The notes beneath the pieces are model-generated. The model was not told where the DNA came from and did no database searches. It worked only from the letters and a program-made list of their open reading frames with translations. Shown piece after piece: positions 11,532 to 20,678 of a DNA stretch of 64,000 bases. Location: NCBI GenBank assembly GCA_006386115.1, contig VFIW01000096.1, positions 62,001-126,000 on the forward strand, read 5' to 3'. The translations under genes and the position numbers were made by a program. The stretch comes from Globisporangium splendens. Its lineage: Eukaryota > Oomycota > Peronosporomycetes > Pythiales > Pythiaceae. Position 1 is the stretch's first letter, and each line of letters begins with the position of its first letter.

Positions 11532-12046
11532 GGGGAGTGGTGTTGGTCTTCACCGTCAACATCGAGGATATTCAGTGGTGCTGGTCCAATTGATTACATT
11601 CATGCCGATTGCTCGCCAAAGATGTGCACCACAAGGAACGAACGACCTGCAACCTATACTAAAAGGCAATGTTAGTAGGGGGTTGTATGATGGAAAACTG
11701 CACAGCAGCGGGTTTTCAGCGCCCCTGTTTACCGATTGCAGGCGTGCAGCCCAGACAACTGGTATTGCGATCGTTGCCCCTCACTGTGTACGCGACGGGC
11801 GAACTTTTGTCCTCGACCTTGTATGCTGGCAACCACGGCAAGCAATCAAGTCCACCGTATGCTGCCCACTGTATGGTGCGTACGAACCATGGGCCAGCCC
11901 TGACGTTGGCGACATCTTCTCTTTCCTCTCTCTGTCTTTCAAGTCAAACAGCTCTTGTTCTCTCTCTCACTTTCCGATTTGGAGCTCCACCAACAGTTCC
12001 ATCCATCGCTGCAACACAAGAAGTGCCTCTCTCACTGTTCTCCACC

Positions 12047-12618
12047 ATGACCACTCCAGCTCCTGCAAAGCACGACATGAAGTACCGCTACCTCGGGAAC
12101 TCGGGTCTGCTAGGAGTCAACGTGGCTGGTCTCTGCGTCGATGGCAGCCTCAGTACCACATCTTCGAGCGCTCGCGTGTCGAGTTCGACTACGTCAACTT
12201 GTACAAGAAGTACAAGCTTGGTCTCACGACGTGGTCTCCGCTCGCGTTCGGCATTCTCACGGGGAAGTACAGCAAGGGCACCCCGGAAGGAGCTCGGTTA
12301 GAGACTGCGTGGGTTGCAGCAATGATGCCGGATATGGACGCCCGAGTCGCCAAGACCGACAAACTGAAGGTCATCGCTGACGAGCTCGGTTGCTCGCTCG
12401 CGCAGCTTGCGATTGCTTGGTGTGCAACCAACCAAGACGTGTCGACTGTGATGCTCGGCGCCACGAGCATCCGCCAGTTGGAGGAGAATCTCAAGGCGAA
12501 TGCGTTCATTGACAAGATCACACCGGAGATCAAGGCGCGCATCGATGAGATCGCGCAGTTCGTACCGTCGTTCCTGGGGTTTGACCAGCTCTCGATGATG
12601 TGTTCCAGACACTTGTAG
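12047..12618 (+). pseudogene. Chimeric, truncated aldo-keto reductase
   Basis: The first 22 codons are intact (to NSGLL). A roughly 33-bp unrelated filler follows (12112-12144), then the sequence resumes at PQYHIFERS (about residue 196) and runs to a TAG at 12618. About 170 residues including D59, Y64, K96 and H139 are missing, and the two parts are in different frames. The 5' part is an inverted copy of the start of the gene at 10140-11195. The 3' part is an inverted copy of the back half of the gene at 12922-13968. The last residues (FLGFDQLSMMCSRHL) differ from both. Confidence 0.9.
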
Positions 12619-13389
12619 ACAGGTTAATCGACGACACCAACGCACAACAATAACGGACAGCGAAAGTGTAACACGACCAACTTCGTTCATTGAGATGGTT
12701 GCCGCTTTTTGGTGCTCTCGTTAAATCGTGTGCTTTGCATGTGCGAGGTGCAAAAATAAGAAAGCAGAAACATGACGTGAAAGTTGTACTTTTGCATTCC
12801 CGTTGATGGTGCCTTCTGAATCCCTGCGTGCTCCGCAGAAATACTAGTAACGTGGATACTTTCCTACTAGTACACTACTTGCATCTGCAAAGTTGCACAT
12901 CAGTTGCAAATTGACACACACCTACAAATGCTTGTTGCGAACAGTGTAAAAGGCACCATACTCTGGCAGCTTTGGTACGAACTGCGCGATCGCATCGATG
13001 CGCGCCTTGATCTCCGGTGTGATCTTGTCAATGAACGCATTCGCCTTGAGATTCTCCTCCAACTGGCGGATGCTCGTGGCGCCGAGCATCACAGTCGACA
13101 CGTCTTGGTTGGTTGCACACCAAGCAATCGCAAGCTGCGCGAGCGAGCAACCGAGCTCGTCAGCGATGACCTTCAGTTTGTCGGTCTTGGCGACTCGGGC
13201 GTCCATATCCGGCATCATTGCTGCAACCCACGCAGTCTCTAACCGAGCTCCTTCCGGGGTGCCCTTGCTGTACTTCCCCGTGAGAATGCCGAACGCGAGC
13301 GGAGACCACGTCGTGAGACCAAGCTTGTACTTCTTGTACAAGTTGACGTAGTCGAACTCGACACGCGAGCGCTCGAAGATGTGGTACTG
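12151..13389. repeat. Inverted repeat, 416-bp arms
   Basis: Positions 12151-12566 and 12974-13389 are near-perfect reverse complements without indels, around a 407-bp spacer (12567-12973). The left arm is the 3' half of the chimeric pseudogene; the right arm is the matching coding part of the intact gene at 12922-13968. The spacer holds the two different gene ends and no other recognised feature. Confidence 0.9.
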
Positions 13390-13968
13390 TGGTTGCTCCA
13401 CAATCGGACGGATCAAGCCAAGACGGTCCGCGATCTCGCAAGCTTCGATGATGTCATGGGAGCTCCACTCGCTGGTTCCCCAGTAGAACGCCCAGCCTTT
13501 CTGGATGAGGTAATTCATCGCACGAACGGTTTCTTCGATCGGAGTCGCTTCCTCTGGACGGTGGCAGAAGACCACGTCAAAGTAGTCGAGCTGAGCGCGT
13601 TTGAGCGACGCCTTCGTGCCTTCGATGATATGCTTGCGTCCCAGACCCTGATCATTGGGACCAGTTTTCGTTCCCAAAAAGATCTTGGTGCTCACTACGA
13701 GGTCTTCGCGTGACCAGATTCCGTTCTCGATCCCGCGCTTGAACGCCTGTCCCATGAGTGTTTCGGCAACACCCGCAGTATACCCTTCCGCATTGTCAAA
13801 GTAGTTCACACCTCCTTCATAGGCTTTCACCAGGATGTTGTAGGCTTCGTCGACGCTTGTCTTGTCGGTGAACGTCATGCAGCCGAAGGAGAGCGTGGAG
13901 ACGAGCAGACCCGAGTTGCCTAGGTAGCGGTACTTCATGTCGTGTTTTGCAGGAGCTGGAGTGGCCAT
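12922..13968 (-). CDS. Aldo-keto reductase (array copy 2)
   Basis: 348 aa, intronless, ATG 13968, stop TAG. Catalytic set D58, Y63, K95 and H136. It belongs to a subgroup with GCMTFTDKTSVDEAYNIL near the N-terminus and YFDNAEGYTAGVAE around the active site, two residues shorter before H136 than copy 1. The front half is almost the same as that of the copies at 27408 and 28973. The segment from IVEQPQYHIFERS to LTGKYSKG instead follows copy 1, so the gene is a mosaic of two subgroups. An excellent initiator match lies 46 bp upstream (14014-14031). Confidence 0.93.
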   Translation of the reverse strand: MATPAPAKHDMKYRYLGNSGLLVSTLSFGCMTFTDKTSVDEAYNILVKAYEGGVNYFDNAEGYTAGVAETLMGQAFKRGIENGIWSREDLVVSTKIFLGTKTGPNDQGLGRKHIIEGTKASLKRAQLDYFDVVFCHRPEEATPIEETVRAMNYLIQKGWAFYWGTSEWSSHDIIEACEIADRLGLIRPIVEQPQYHIFERSRVEFDYVNLYKKYKLGLTTWSPLAFGILTGKYSKGTPEGARLETAWVAAMMPDMDARVAKTDKLKVIADELGCSLAQLAIAWCATNQDVSTVMLGATSIRQLEENLKANAFIDKITPEIKARIDAIAQFVPKLPEYGAFYTVRNKHL

Positions 13969-14013
13969 GATGACGGAAGAGAGGGAGGCAGATTGTGACG
14001 ATTGTTCGGCGAG

Positions 14014-14031
14014 TCTAGTTGGAGAATGAGC
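14014..14031 (-). promoter_or_regulatory. Oomycete-type initiator of array copy 2
   Basis: Minus strand reads GCTCATTCTCCAACTAGA against the consensus GCTCATTYYNCAWTTT, 46 bp before the ATG at 13968. Confidence 0.6.
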
Positions 14032-14092
14032 GGTGGAGAAGAGCTCTTTGTTTTTTTTTGTGTTGATGATCACAGGAGTAGGGCAAGTCCAA

Positions 14093-14104
14093 GACCGTCA
14101 CTCC
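14093..14104 (+). promoter_or_regulatory. GACCGTCACTCC motif upstream of array copy 2
   Basis: One mismatch from GACCATCACTCC. It is followed within 55 bp by a minus-strand TAGAATGCAGGTC box and TGTTGACGCTGACC, the same pair of elements found upstream of array copy 1. Confidence 0.35.
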
Positions 14105-14596
14105 GTCGTGTGTTGACGATCTCAGCGACCTGCATTCTATGGTCAGCGTCAACATTGGCGCCAAGTATTACTCTATAGATTGGGAAGCCAAATAGCAGTT
14201 GAAGGACTTGTATTGAGGATAGTACTGTAGTACTCGCTTGACTTGAGTTCAGTATGCAAGAGAATTGTGAAAAACCAGTCGATGCCTGCTTCAATGGCGC
14301 TGAGAACTGCGCACGGAGCCAACAACACACACAGTGGGAAAGCAAACTTGAAAACTCATTTCTGATCGCACCTCGTCGTGTGTGGTCCCACTCCAGCATT
14401 CTCACACGCACACACGTCATGAAGGAGGCACAGGGAAACGTTCCAGACCAGAGTGACGGTCTTTTTAAATTTATAGCCAATCGAATGCACGAATGATAAA
14501 TTCCTACGTTGTGATTGGATAGGAAGGGTTCCAAAGGTCTCGTCAAGAAAAGATTCCGTGTCCATCAAGTCGGCATGATCTGTGCTGTGGCCGAGC

Positions 14597-14614
14597 GCTC
14601 ATTCTCCAATCTTC
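14597..14614 (+). promoter_or_regulatory. Oomycete-type initiator of array copy 3
   Basis: GCTCATTCTCCAATCTTC matches 14 of 16 bases of the oomycete core promoter and lies 53 bp upstream of the ATG at 14667. Confidence 0.65.
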
Positions 14615-14666
14615 AGCGTCGTGCACACTACTCCGGTCTCCTTCTCAATCACTCTCTCGCTCAGCA

Positions 14667-15722
14667 ATGGCCACTCCTGCTCCTGCGAAGCACAACATGA
14701 AGTACCGCTACCTCGGCAACTCGGGTCTGCTCGTCTCCACGCTCTCCTTCGGCAGCTGGGTCACGTTCGACGGCAACTTTGGCACGGATGTCGCGTACGG
14801 CATCATGGTCAAGGCTTTCGAAGGCGGCATCAACTTCTTCGACAACGCTGAGGGGTATGCGTGGGGCAAGTCTGAGGAGATCATGGGCCAAGTCGTGAAG
14901 AAGGGCATCGAGAATGGCGTCTGGACCCGCGAGGACCTTGTCATTAGTACCAAGATCTTTGTGGGTACGAAGGCGAATGCTGGTCCAAATGACCAGGGAT
15001 TGAGCCGCAAGCACATTATCGAAGGCACGAAGGCGTCCCTCAAGCGATTTGGCTTTGACTATGTCGACGTGATCTTCTGCCACCGTCCGGAAGCTACGAC
15101 TCCGATTGAAGAGACCGTGCGCGCGATGAACTTCGTGATCAACCAAGGTTGGGCCTTCTACTGGGGAACCAGCGAGTGGAAGTCCGCCGACATCATCGAA
15201 GCATGCGAGATCGCGGACCGTCTTGGCTTGATCCGTCCGATTGTGGAGCAGCCACAGTACCATATCCTGGAACGCTCGCGCGTCGATTACGACTACGTCA
15301 ACCTGTACAAGAAGTACAAGCTTGGTCTCACGACGTGGTCTCCATTGGCGTCTGGTGTCCTCACGGGCAAGTACTCGAGCGGCATCCCAGAAGGTACTCG
15401 TCTGGCAGATGCGTTTATCAAGTCGCTTCAGCCGGACCTCGATGGCCGCATCGCCAAGGCGGACAAGCTGAAGGTCATCGCCGACGAGCTCGGCTGCTCG
15501 CTTGCGCAACTCGCGATCGCTTGGTGCGCATCGAACCCAAACGTCTCGACCGTCATCCTCGGTGCGTCCAGCGTCCACCAGTTGGAAGAGAATCTCAAGG
15601 CCAACGATGTGATCGACAAGATCACGCCGGAGATCAAAGCGCGCATCGATGAGATCGCGCAATTTGTGCCAACGATCAAGGAGAACGACCAGTTCTCCAA
15701 AGTGCGCACCAAGTGGTTGTAA
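14667..15722 (+). CDS. Aldo-keto reductase (array copy 3)
   Basis: 351 aa, intronless, stop TAA. Catalytic residues D59 and Y64 (FDNAEGY), K96 and H139; cofactor loops WGTSE, TWSPLASGVLTGKY and ILGASS. It shares GSWVTFDGNFG with copy 1 but has its own middle (ILERSRVDYDY, IPEGTRLADAFIKSLQPDLDG). The second half from GTSEWKSADIIEACE onwards is virtually identical to the pseudogene at 23192-24253, while their first thirds differ at many places. The antisense strand is open for 389 codons across the gene, an effect of its codon bias. Confidence 0.94.
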   Translation: MATPAPAKHNMKYRYLGNSGLLVSTLSFGSWVTFDGNFGTDVAYGIMVKAFEGGINFFDNAEGYAWGKSEEIMGQVVKKGIENGVWTREDLVISTKIFVGTKANAGPNDQGLSRKHIIEGTKASLKRFGFDYVDVIFCHRPEATTPIEETVRAMNFVINQGWAFYWGTSEWKSADIIEACEIADRLGLIRPIVEQPQYHILERSRVDYDYVNLYKKYKLGLTTWSPLASGVLTGKYSSGIPEGTRLADAFIKSLQPDLDGRIAKADKLKVIADELGCSLAQLAIAWCASNPNVSTVILGASSVHQLEENLKANDVIDKITPEIKARIDEIAQFVPTIKENDQFSKVRTKWL

Positions 15723-16548
15723 AGAGACATCGTACAGCGACAGTGTGCTTTGTTGGTGCAACCCATTTGATGCAGTCAGCTGTTTTCTTCGCAGCCTTTC
15801 CCCAAATGCATGTGTAATCGGTGAGACCAAGTAATAAAAGCGAAGGACAGTGTTATGTCCTGATGTACAAAGACCACAGGCGACGCGTTTATAAATGGAT
15901 GGTTGTCACACGCAAACAGCACGCCTCTCGGTTGTCGAATCCACTATTGAACGTACGAAACGCAACAGATTCGACCCCATTGATACTCTCGATGCTGCGT
16001 AGAACACTGGCGCGACGGTCTCGATGTGCTCGACTACAGCGACGTCCTCGCTGATGTGGGGTTGATGGCTGGTCTCTCTGATGAAAATGATGGAGCTGGC
16101 GTCGTTTTCTGTAGCACTTGATGTCTCAGCAGCCTCAGCTGTCACAGGTTGAACGCGCACTGCTGCAAGCATTGAACGCTTTGATTGGATGTCTTGGCTT
16201 TTCTTGTCAGCAATGTCGGACGCTGACAATCGAAGCAATTGTAGCCGATTTAGCTCATCTTGAGATGCTTGGGAGATCCGAAATCGATCACTTGACGCAA
16301 AGCGCAACGCTTGTGAATTCACTCGCTGGGTCTTTTTCAACAGCTCGAATACGTACGGTAGCAAATTCTTCGAGTCAAAGTAGTTGCTATGCTCTTGCGT
16401 ACATCTGGCTCGGAGACTGTGCCCTTGTCTGGAGAGATTGAGAATCGCTGCGCAGTTTTTGCGCGAGGTCCACAACGATGACGCCAACTCCAACGAGAAG
16501 CGTATTAGACGATTGCATGCATTTCAACACGTACAACGCTTTTAAAAA

Positions 16549-16600
16549 TGCCGACAATCAAGGAGAACGATACATTCTCCACAGTGAGTACCGGCTGTAA
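16549..16600 (+). pseudogene. Relic of a reductase 3' end
   Basis: Reads PTIKENDTFSTVST followed, after a 4-nt loss, by GGCTGTAA. This aligns with the last codons and stop of array copies 1 and 3 (PTIKENDQFSKVRTKW plus TAA). Only about 50 bp survive and no upstream homology is seen. Confidence 0.6.
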
Positions 16601-17107
16601 CAAACGTCTAGAAGAGCGGCACATCTGTCCAATCCATTTGATAAGTCGAGCGTATTCGTCGTTTCCTTTCCCATTGCGAATCGCAGAGGCACCGCGATTC
16701 GCAAATGCATCTACGCACTCGTTAATACGAAAGAAGTCATAGGAGCCCACTGTTAGCCTTTCCATTTCGGCGGTTGTGTCATCGCTGGTATGAAAATATG
16801 TCCGTGCGCGCATACTTGTTAGAAGTCATTTCAGCATTTGCAACTGGTGCATGCGCTCTGCTGTGTCCTGTTCCCACTTGAGTTTATGGCTGCGTCTACT
16901 ATCATTTTGTGGAGTAGTCCGAACTACTAAATTTATACTGATATCACCGTATGGAATCTCACAACTAAACAGTATCAGTGAGTGATGGTCAGGTGCTTTC
17001 GGCGTTATCACATGCCGCCTGTCGCAGCAATGCTTACGCCCGACCAAGTATGGCCATTTAGCTGAGTTTGATAGCTACTGCAGAGTGATCTCAGATCCAG
17101 CACTTTG

Positions 17108-17122
17108 GTCATTTCCAAATTC
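17108..17122 (+). promoter_or_regulatory. Initiator-like element of array copy 4
   Basis: GTCATTTCCAAATTC, preceded by G, matches the CATTYYNCAWTT core and lies 55 bp before the ATG at 17178. Confidence 0.45.
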
Positions 17123-17177
17123 TCTTTGAGCTGCTCCCTCCTTCCGATATCTCTACACACGAATCTAATTGTCTGTC

Positions 17178-18233
17178 ATGGCTACTCCAGCTCCTGCAAA
17201 GCACGACATGAAGTACCGCTACCTCGGGAACTCGGGTCTGCTCGTGTCGCGACTCTCTTTTGGAAGCTGGGTCACATTCGACGGCAACTTTGGCGTCGAC
17301 GAAGCCTACAACATCATGGTGAAAGCCTATGAAGGCGGCATCAACTTCTTCGACAACGCCGAAAGCTACGCCCGAGGTGTGTCTGAAAAAATCATGGGTC
17401 AAGTTGTCCAAAAGGGTATCGACAATGGTGTGTGGACCCGTGAAGATCTCGTGTTGACGACCAAGATCTTCAATGGGTACAAGCCTGCAGCGGGTCCAAA
17501 TGACCAGGGATTGAGCCGCAAGCATATCATCGAAGGCGCGAAGGCATCGCTCAAGCGATTCGATTTGGAGTACGTCGACGTCATTTACTGCCATCGACCT
17601 GAGGCGTCGACGCCGATCGAGGAAACGGTTCGCGCGATGAACTTCGTGATCAACCAAGGTTGGGCGTTCTACTGGGGAACCAGCGAGTGGACTTCCCACG
17701 ACATCATCGAAGCGTGTGAGATCGCGGACCGTCTTGGCTTGATCCGTCCGATTGTGGAGCAACCACAGTACCACATCTTCGAGCGCTCGCGTGTCGAGTT
17801 CGACTACGTCAACTTGTACAAGAAGTACAAGCTTGGTCTCACGACGTGGTCTCCGCTCGCGTTCGGCATTCTCACGGGGAAGTATAGCAAGGGAATTCCA
17901 GAAGGTTCTCGTCTCGCGAACGACTACGTCCGGTCCCTCATCACGGACTTCGACAGTCAAGTTGCCAAGACTGACAAGCTGAAGGTCATCGCCGACGAGC
18001 TCGGTTGCTCACTTGCGCAACTCGCGATCGCCTGGTGTGCAGCGAACCCAAACGTCTCGACCGTCATCCTTGGTGCTTCCAACATTCGTCAGTTGGAGGA
18101 GAATCTTAAGGCGAACGCGTTCATCGACAAGATCACGCCGGAGATCAAGGCGCGCATCGATGAGATCGTGCAATTCGTGCCAGCTATCCCTGAAAACGAC
18201 ATCTTCTCGAAGGTGCGCACCAAGTGGCTGTAA
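17178..18233 (+). CDS. Aldo-keto reductase (array copy 4)
   Basis: 351 aa. The frame opens at 17169 but the family start is ATG 17178. Catalytic D59, Y64, K96 and H139. The protein differs from array copy 1 at residue 2 (A for T) and residue 260 (S for G). The two genes lie 6 kb apart in opposite orientation. Identity stops almost exactly at the start region and at the stop codon, while leaders and 3' flanks are unrelated. Confidence 0.94.
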   Translation: MATPAPAKHDMKYRYLGNSGLLVSRLSFGSWVTFDGNFGVDEAYNIMVKAYEGGINFFDNAESYARGVSEKIMGQVVQKGIDNGVWTREDLVLTTKIFNGYKPAAGPNDQGLSRKHIIEGAKASLKRFDLEYVDVIYCHRPEASTPIEETVRAMNFVINQGWAFYWGTSEWTSHDIIEACEIADRLGLIRPIVEQPQYHIFERSRVEFDYVNLYKKYKLGLTTWSPLAFGILTGKYSKGIPEGSRLANDYVRSLITDFDSQVAKTDKLKVIADELGCSLAQLAIAWCAANPNVSTVILGASNIRQLEENLKANAFIDKITPEIKARIDEIVQFVPAIPENDIFSKVRTKWL

Positions 18234-18564
18234 AAAACAAAGTCGTCCAGCTGCAGCTGATGACTTGCTGAGTAATCGCAGAGTCAAATAGAAGCGGCAT
18301 CGAGTAGTGCAAAAGGTAACGTTAATTGACGAACAGTTGAGCTGAGCTATCTTTCAAAGTACATAGTGGTTTGAAGCAATTTCTCACAGACACAAAACTT
18401 CGAACTGTCTACCAGTGTTTCTAACCCGCAGCGGCAATACGACAACCAAGAGTCCTCATGTCTTCGACCCTTGGCAGAAATGCACCGACTTTTGAGCGAG
18501 AAAGGTCGTGCTGCACCTCAAGATAACCAGAGACGGATCAACAAGCACAGACGCAAAGCTGGCA

Positions 18565-19611
18565 ATGCGTCAACCTTCGCAGCAAACGCTCGCCCGCAGC
18601 GGAACAACGCGACATTCTAAGTCCTCGCGGTCACTCGCTGTGCAAGAATCGCGTCAGCGGTTTAGATCGTCAACGCACGACGATGCAACGCCTCCGTCTT
18701 TGACGGAAAATGAGAATTATGAGGCACCGAGTCCGTCGCTGACGAATCACCACAACAAGAGCTCGTTCTTCGACAAGTTGGAGCTGCTCGGTCCGTCGCT
18801 CTTGGAGGCGCTGACGCCCGTGAAGCCGCCGCAGCCACGTGCACAGTACGGACTCGACGGCAACCAGCAAGCAGGAGAAGATATGCTCCAAGGCGGCGAC
18901 GTGGGTGATCCCAGCAACAACATCAGCAACAGCAATGGCGACGAAGCGCAGCTCCAAGTCGACTCCACGGTCAAATTCGATCCCTGCGTCTCGCGATCCG
19001 CGATTCTGGGCAAGATCGCCGACGCCTCGATCGACAACTCACGGAAAACACAAGAGTATTTCGCCAAGATCCTCGACAAGCTGCACATCGATGCCACGGG
19101 ACTCGTGCTGTTGCAGGAATCGACGATCCTGATCTTCCTCGAGACGACCGCAGACCAGTTCCTCGTGCTCTGCAGACAGTTGCTGCAGCAGCGCATCATC
19201 GACGCGGCGTCTGTGCGCGTGCTCGCGTCCTGCGACGACAACGCGGAGCGGATTTTGCAGGGACTCTACTTCAAGAAGGTGGTCGTGACGCGCCAAGGCG
19301 GAAGCGATGCGAATGGCAGCAGCGAGTGGACTGACGACTCGCTGTGTCCACTCGCAGTGGATGCGTTCCTCAATCTGATCAAGTTTGCCAAGAAAATCGG
19401 TCCCATGGTTCCTGCTGAGATCCGAAAAACGCTCACAAACCTGTCCAACAGCGACCAGATGTGCCTCCCGTCGAACGACCTCGTACTGTGGCTACTCGGG
19501 CGGGACGAATTCATGGGACTCGACGAGTTCTTGCACGTCTTTGACAGCCCCATCGAGATTGAGCTCGAGTCGGAGCGCGTGTGGCCCGTTCATCCGCTCA
19601 TTCACTACTGA
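18565..19611 (+). CDS. TEX47-like protein with a BLUF-like domain
   Basis: Single visible exon, 348 aa from the first ATG at 18565; the frame is open from 18508, so a short 5' exon cannot be excluded. Residues 1-150 are polar and low in complexity (Ser/Asn/Gln-rich), with one SFFDKLELLGPSLLEAL helix. Residues about 150-260 (YFAKILDKLHIDATGLVLLQ, STILIFLETT, VLCRQLLQQR) resemble the BLUF-like fold of animal TEX47, a protein linked to sperm flagella. Oomycetes have flagellated zoospores, which would fit. It shares nothing with the reductases around it. The family call rests on remembered resemblance and is moderate. Confidence 0.5.
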   Translation: MRQPSQQTLARSGTTRHSKSSRSLAVQESRQRFRSSTHDDATPPSLTENENYEAPSPSLTNHHNKSSFFDKLELLGPSLLEALTPVKPPQPRAQYGLDGNQQAGEDMLQGGDVGDPSNNISNSNGDEAQLQVDSTVKFDPCVSRSAILGKIADASIDNSRKTQEYFAKILDKLHIDATGLVLLQESTILIFLETTADQFLVLCRQLLQQRIIDAASVRVLASCDDNAERILQGLYFKKVVVTRQGGSDANGSSEWTDDSLCPLAVDAFLNLIKFAKKIGPMVPAEIRKTLTNLSNSDQMCLPSNDLVLWLLGRDEFMGLDEFLHVFDSPIEIELESERVWPVHPLIHY

Positions 19612-19731
19612 AAAGTGCCGTTGTACCTGCTGATTGAGTTTGTATTTCAACTCATAAACTGAAGAAGGCATGTTGAGCGTAACTTTGTCTTCTTTTCACA
19701 ATTGCATTGTATTTTTACTTTGAGTTGTTGA

Positions 19732-20257
19732 TTATTCACTGAGTGTCGCTGCAAAGCTCGCTGGATGGGCTTGGTCCTCGAGCGTACACCCACCGCCAGT
19801 GCAGTAGCCTTCCGCGAGCGTCGTGGCCATGTTTTGGAATCGGCACGCGCCACCGGGACATTTGGACGACGCAGTCTGGTCAAACACGCACGCGCCGCCT
19901 TCGCAAGTCGCACTCTTGCATTTCCTGTTTTCAACAGAGAAAGCAGTCGAGCTGAGACACAAATACAGAGTCTTGTGCTTGCATGTGCAGCTTTCCTAGC
20001 AGAGAAAGCGTCAAAGAGACAAAATAAAGGCAGAATTCGTACCGGAAGAAGCACATTCCGCCTGTGCACGAGGCGGGTTGCTCGCAGTTTTCGTAGAGAT
20101 AGCCTCCCGAGGCGCAGTTGACAGTATCGCACGACGTCTGCACGTGGTTGTAGTCCTTCCAGATGTCGCTCGCGTCGAGTTTCGCGGCCACAGGTGCAAA
20201 GCCGGCGATTGCGGCCATGAAGGTCAACACGACGTCCGCCATAACCAGTGTCTTCAT
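19732..20257 (-). CDS. Secreted Cys-rich protein with four CxGGxC repeats
   Basis: Two exons (20257-20043 and 19924-19732) joined by a 118-nt GT-AG intron that keeps frame give 135 aa. The start at 20257 places a hydrophobic signal-like segment at residues 8-24 (cleavage likely near APVAA-K); an ATG at 20278 adds seven residues. The mature part has 12 cysteines and four C-x-G-G-x-C units at C64, C79, C94 and C113, the first three spaced exactly 15 residues, each followed by a hydrophobic pair such as FF, VF or RF. This looks like a small disulfide-rich extracellular protein; role unknown. No RxLR motif is visible. Confidence 0.65.
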
Positions 20258-20678
20258 CTTCCTTCTCAACGCTATCATACCTCAAACCTCTTTTCTCGTT
20301 CGTCTCTCTTATCTCGCCTTCTTCCTCTGTGAAAATGCTTCTGCTCAGCCGCGACGAGTCCAACGTGGCGACCTCCCGACTGGTGGACGAGTCTCCGTTT
20401 GCGACCACACCGAAAGAATTTTTAGAAGAAGAAAGACACTTTTTTTCCATTTTGAAGTTGACAATTGACCCACACGTTACTTCCAGAACGCAGCGGCAAA
20501 ACCAGGGAGCTTGGCTCATCTTGAAAGCATTTGCATCGTTTTCTCTTTTACCTTTGCATTCTTTCATTATTTAAACTCGCGCATTGTCGGCGCCTGCACT
20601 TTTGCTGCGTATCCTCCTCCTTTCCATTTGTTTCCCAATAATTCCAAATAATAAGCATCACAACAACAACCCACACAT
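20258..20678. other. Intergenic between the secreted protein and array copy 5
   Basis: AT-rich stretches and no coding signal beyond short frames. Confidence 0.35.

Larger units (their letters stand above)
11131..12111. repeat. Inverted repeat, 248-bp arms
   Basis: Positions 11131-11378 and 11864-12111 are reverse complements with no indels (I see one mismatch) around a 485-bp spacer. Each arm contains a reductase leader plus the first 22 codons, so two identical starts diverge from the spacer. The left arm belongs to the intact minus-strand gene, the right arm to the chimeric pseudogene. Confidence 0.9.
15723..17177. other. Intergenic; one doubtful ORF and a reductase relic
   Basis: A minus-strand frame of 195 codons (15906-16493) contains an Arg/Ser/Leu-rich, helix-like stretch. 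A second frame (16505-16813) has YDFFRINECVDAFANRG, but part of it overlaps a reductase relic. I recognise neither and cannot show they are genes. Confidence 0.3.

Noticed and set aside
14661..15830. 389-codon minus-strand ORF, and similar antisense ORFs across most reductases
   Set aside because: All mirror the reductase reading frame and recur wherever that gene occurs; they follow from its wobble-base bias.
15906..16493. 195-codon minus-strand ORF as a gene
   Set aside because: No domain, no clear start context and no second exon; kept only as a doubtful ORF in the intergenic entry.
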